64,000 nucleotides of DNA from Nematostella vectensis (taxonomy: Eukaryota; Cnidaria; Anthozoa; Actiniaria; Edwardsiidae): NCBI RefSeq assembly GCF_932526225.1, contig NC_064045.1:14194442-14258441 (forward strand), given 5' to 3'. The notes beneath the pieces are model-generated. The model saw nothing but the letters and a program-made list of their open reading frames with translations, did no database searches and was not told where the DNA came from. The position numbers and the translations under genes are program-made. Position 1 is the first letter of the stretch, and the number at the start of each line of letters is the position of its first letter. Shown piece by piece: positions 63,522 through 64,000 of the stretch.

Positions 63522-64000
63522 CTTTACATAGCAGAACCAATTATAAGCAAACGTAGTAATTAAATTTGTACACTATAGTCATTCATAATATATCGGTTTT
63601 GGTTAGCTAAGATAGCCTTGATTATGTCTAACTGTCAAATAGTGTTATCATGGCCTAAAGATGGTGCATTTTATGTCGATCAGACTAGATGTGACTGAAT
63701 CTCGTTAATAAAAAACCAAGAAGTCTTGTTTACCATGAAAGTGAACTCTTTTGAGGAGAGCGTAACCTTACCGAAAAAAGAAGAACTGCACAAAAGCTGT
63801 GTATAAATGCCAACAAATCAGGTGCGTACCAAGAGTTGCTGGGGGAATGGGGGGGGGGCTGTGCGTTGACATTGGTATTGTATGAAAACAGGATATTTTT
63901 AGTAACCTTCAGTAAGAAAAGACACAATTTTAACGGCCAATTTAGGAGGGGGATGTACCCTGGTCACGCCCCTTTGTACGCACGAGTTCTTCTTTTACAG

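Noticed and set aside
63730-63927. Possible exon near a GTAAGG donor on the minus strand
   Set aside because: The peptide has no module or EGF character and no fitting acceptor in the right phase.

Overview
The window is animal genomic DNA. The evidence is short GT-AG introns, EGF-like domains of metazoan matrix type, tRNA-derived SINE heads, MITE-like palindromes and a short TTAGGG-like tract. The best guess is a cnidarian (anthozoan), but that placement is inference from gene style, not from a marker.

The whole window appears to be ONE gene on the minus strand, running off both ends. I find 50 exons (numbered 1-50 in transcription order, from 63.5 kb down to base 1). Their intron phases agree at all 49 joints, and the exon lengths agree with those phases. 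They encode about 29.3 kb, roughly 9,770 residues, with no start or stop codon in the window. Exons 1-42 and the start of exon 43 encode about 21 copies of a glycine-rich module. I divide the module into four blocks used throughout. Block A is AGHGGxGG, then YGSxYxP, GSGGG, a LxLDGxIxAxG strand and GGGSGGSIxI. Block B is GHGxIxAxGG, then GGGGSGGRIAxH, FxGxxxAxGG and GTVYxxE. Block C is LxVDN, YxFDExxL, GDxxGxxHLxxxQ, ExSxxxxPxS, GAEIxLP, GxLxGVxxLxI and STAxTA. Block D is EPGxxSFAxxxVxxG, then VKYxGxxxxNHG and LESxGxxxLDGxG. The remainder (exons 43-50) is a ladder of EGF-like domains built as a four-EGF super-repeat. A different, tentatively jelly-roll-like domain is inserted by exons 10-11. 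The protein is probably a huge secreted or surface matrix/adhesion protein.

The striking feature is in the introns. At least seven of the 49 introns carry tandem repeats whose unit contains a copy of the neighbouring exon-intron junction: exon end plus the consensus splice site plus intron. Six are built on donors (units of about 65, 33, 92, 35, 24 and 21 bp) and one on an acceptor (40 bp). The largest is about 6.2 kb, with around 260 copies of 24 bp. Other arrays (30 bp at 19.2 kb, 24 bp at 51.5 kb, about 115 bp at 45 kb, 33 bp at 49 kb) are not junction-derived. Mobile-element remnants include two tRNA-like SINE heads, a perfect 230-bp palindrome, an imperfect MITE palindrome, a 400-bp terminal-inverted-repeat element and a small element inserted inside one junction array.

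Introns longer than 300 bases are described in the entry for the exon before them or in the repeat entries. Exon coordinates were derived by hand from splice consensus, phase and module alignment.
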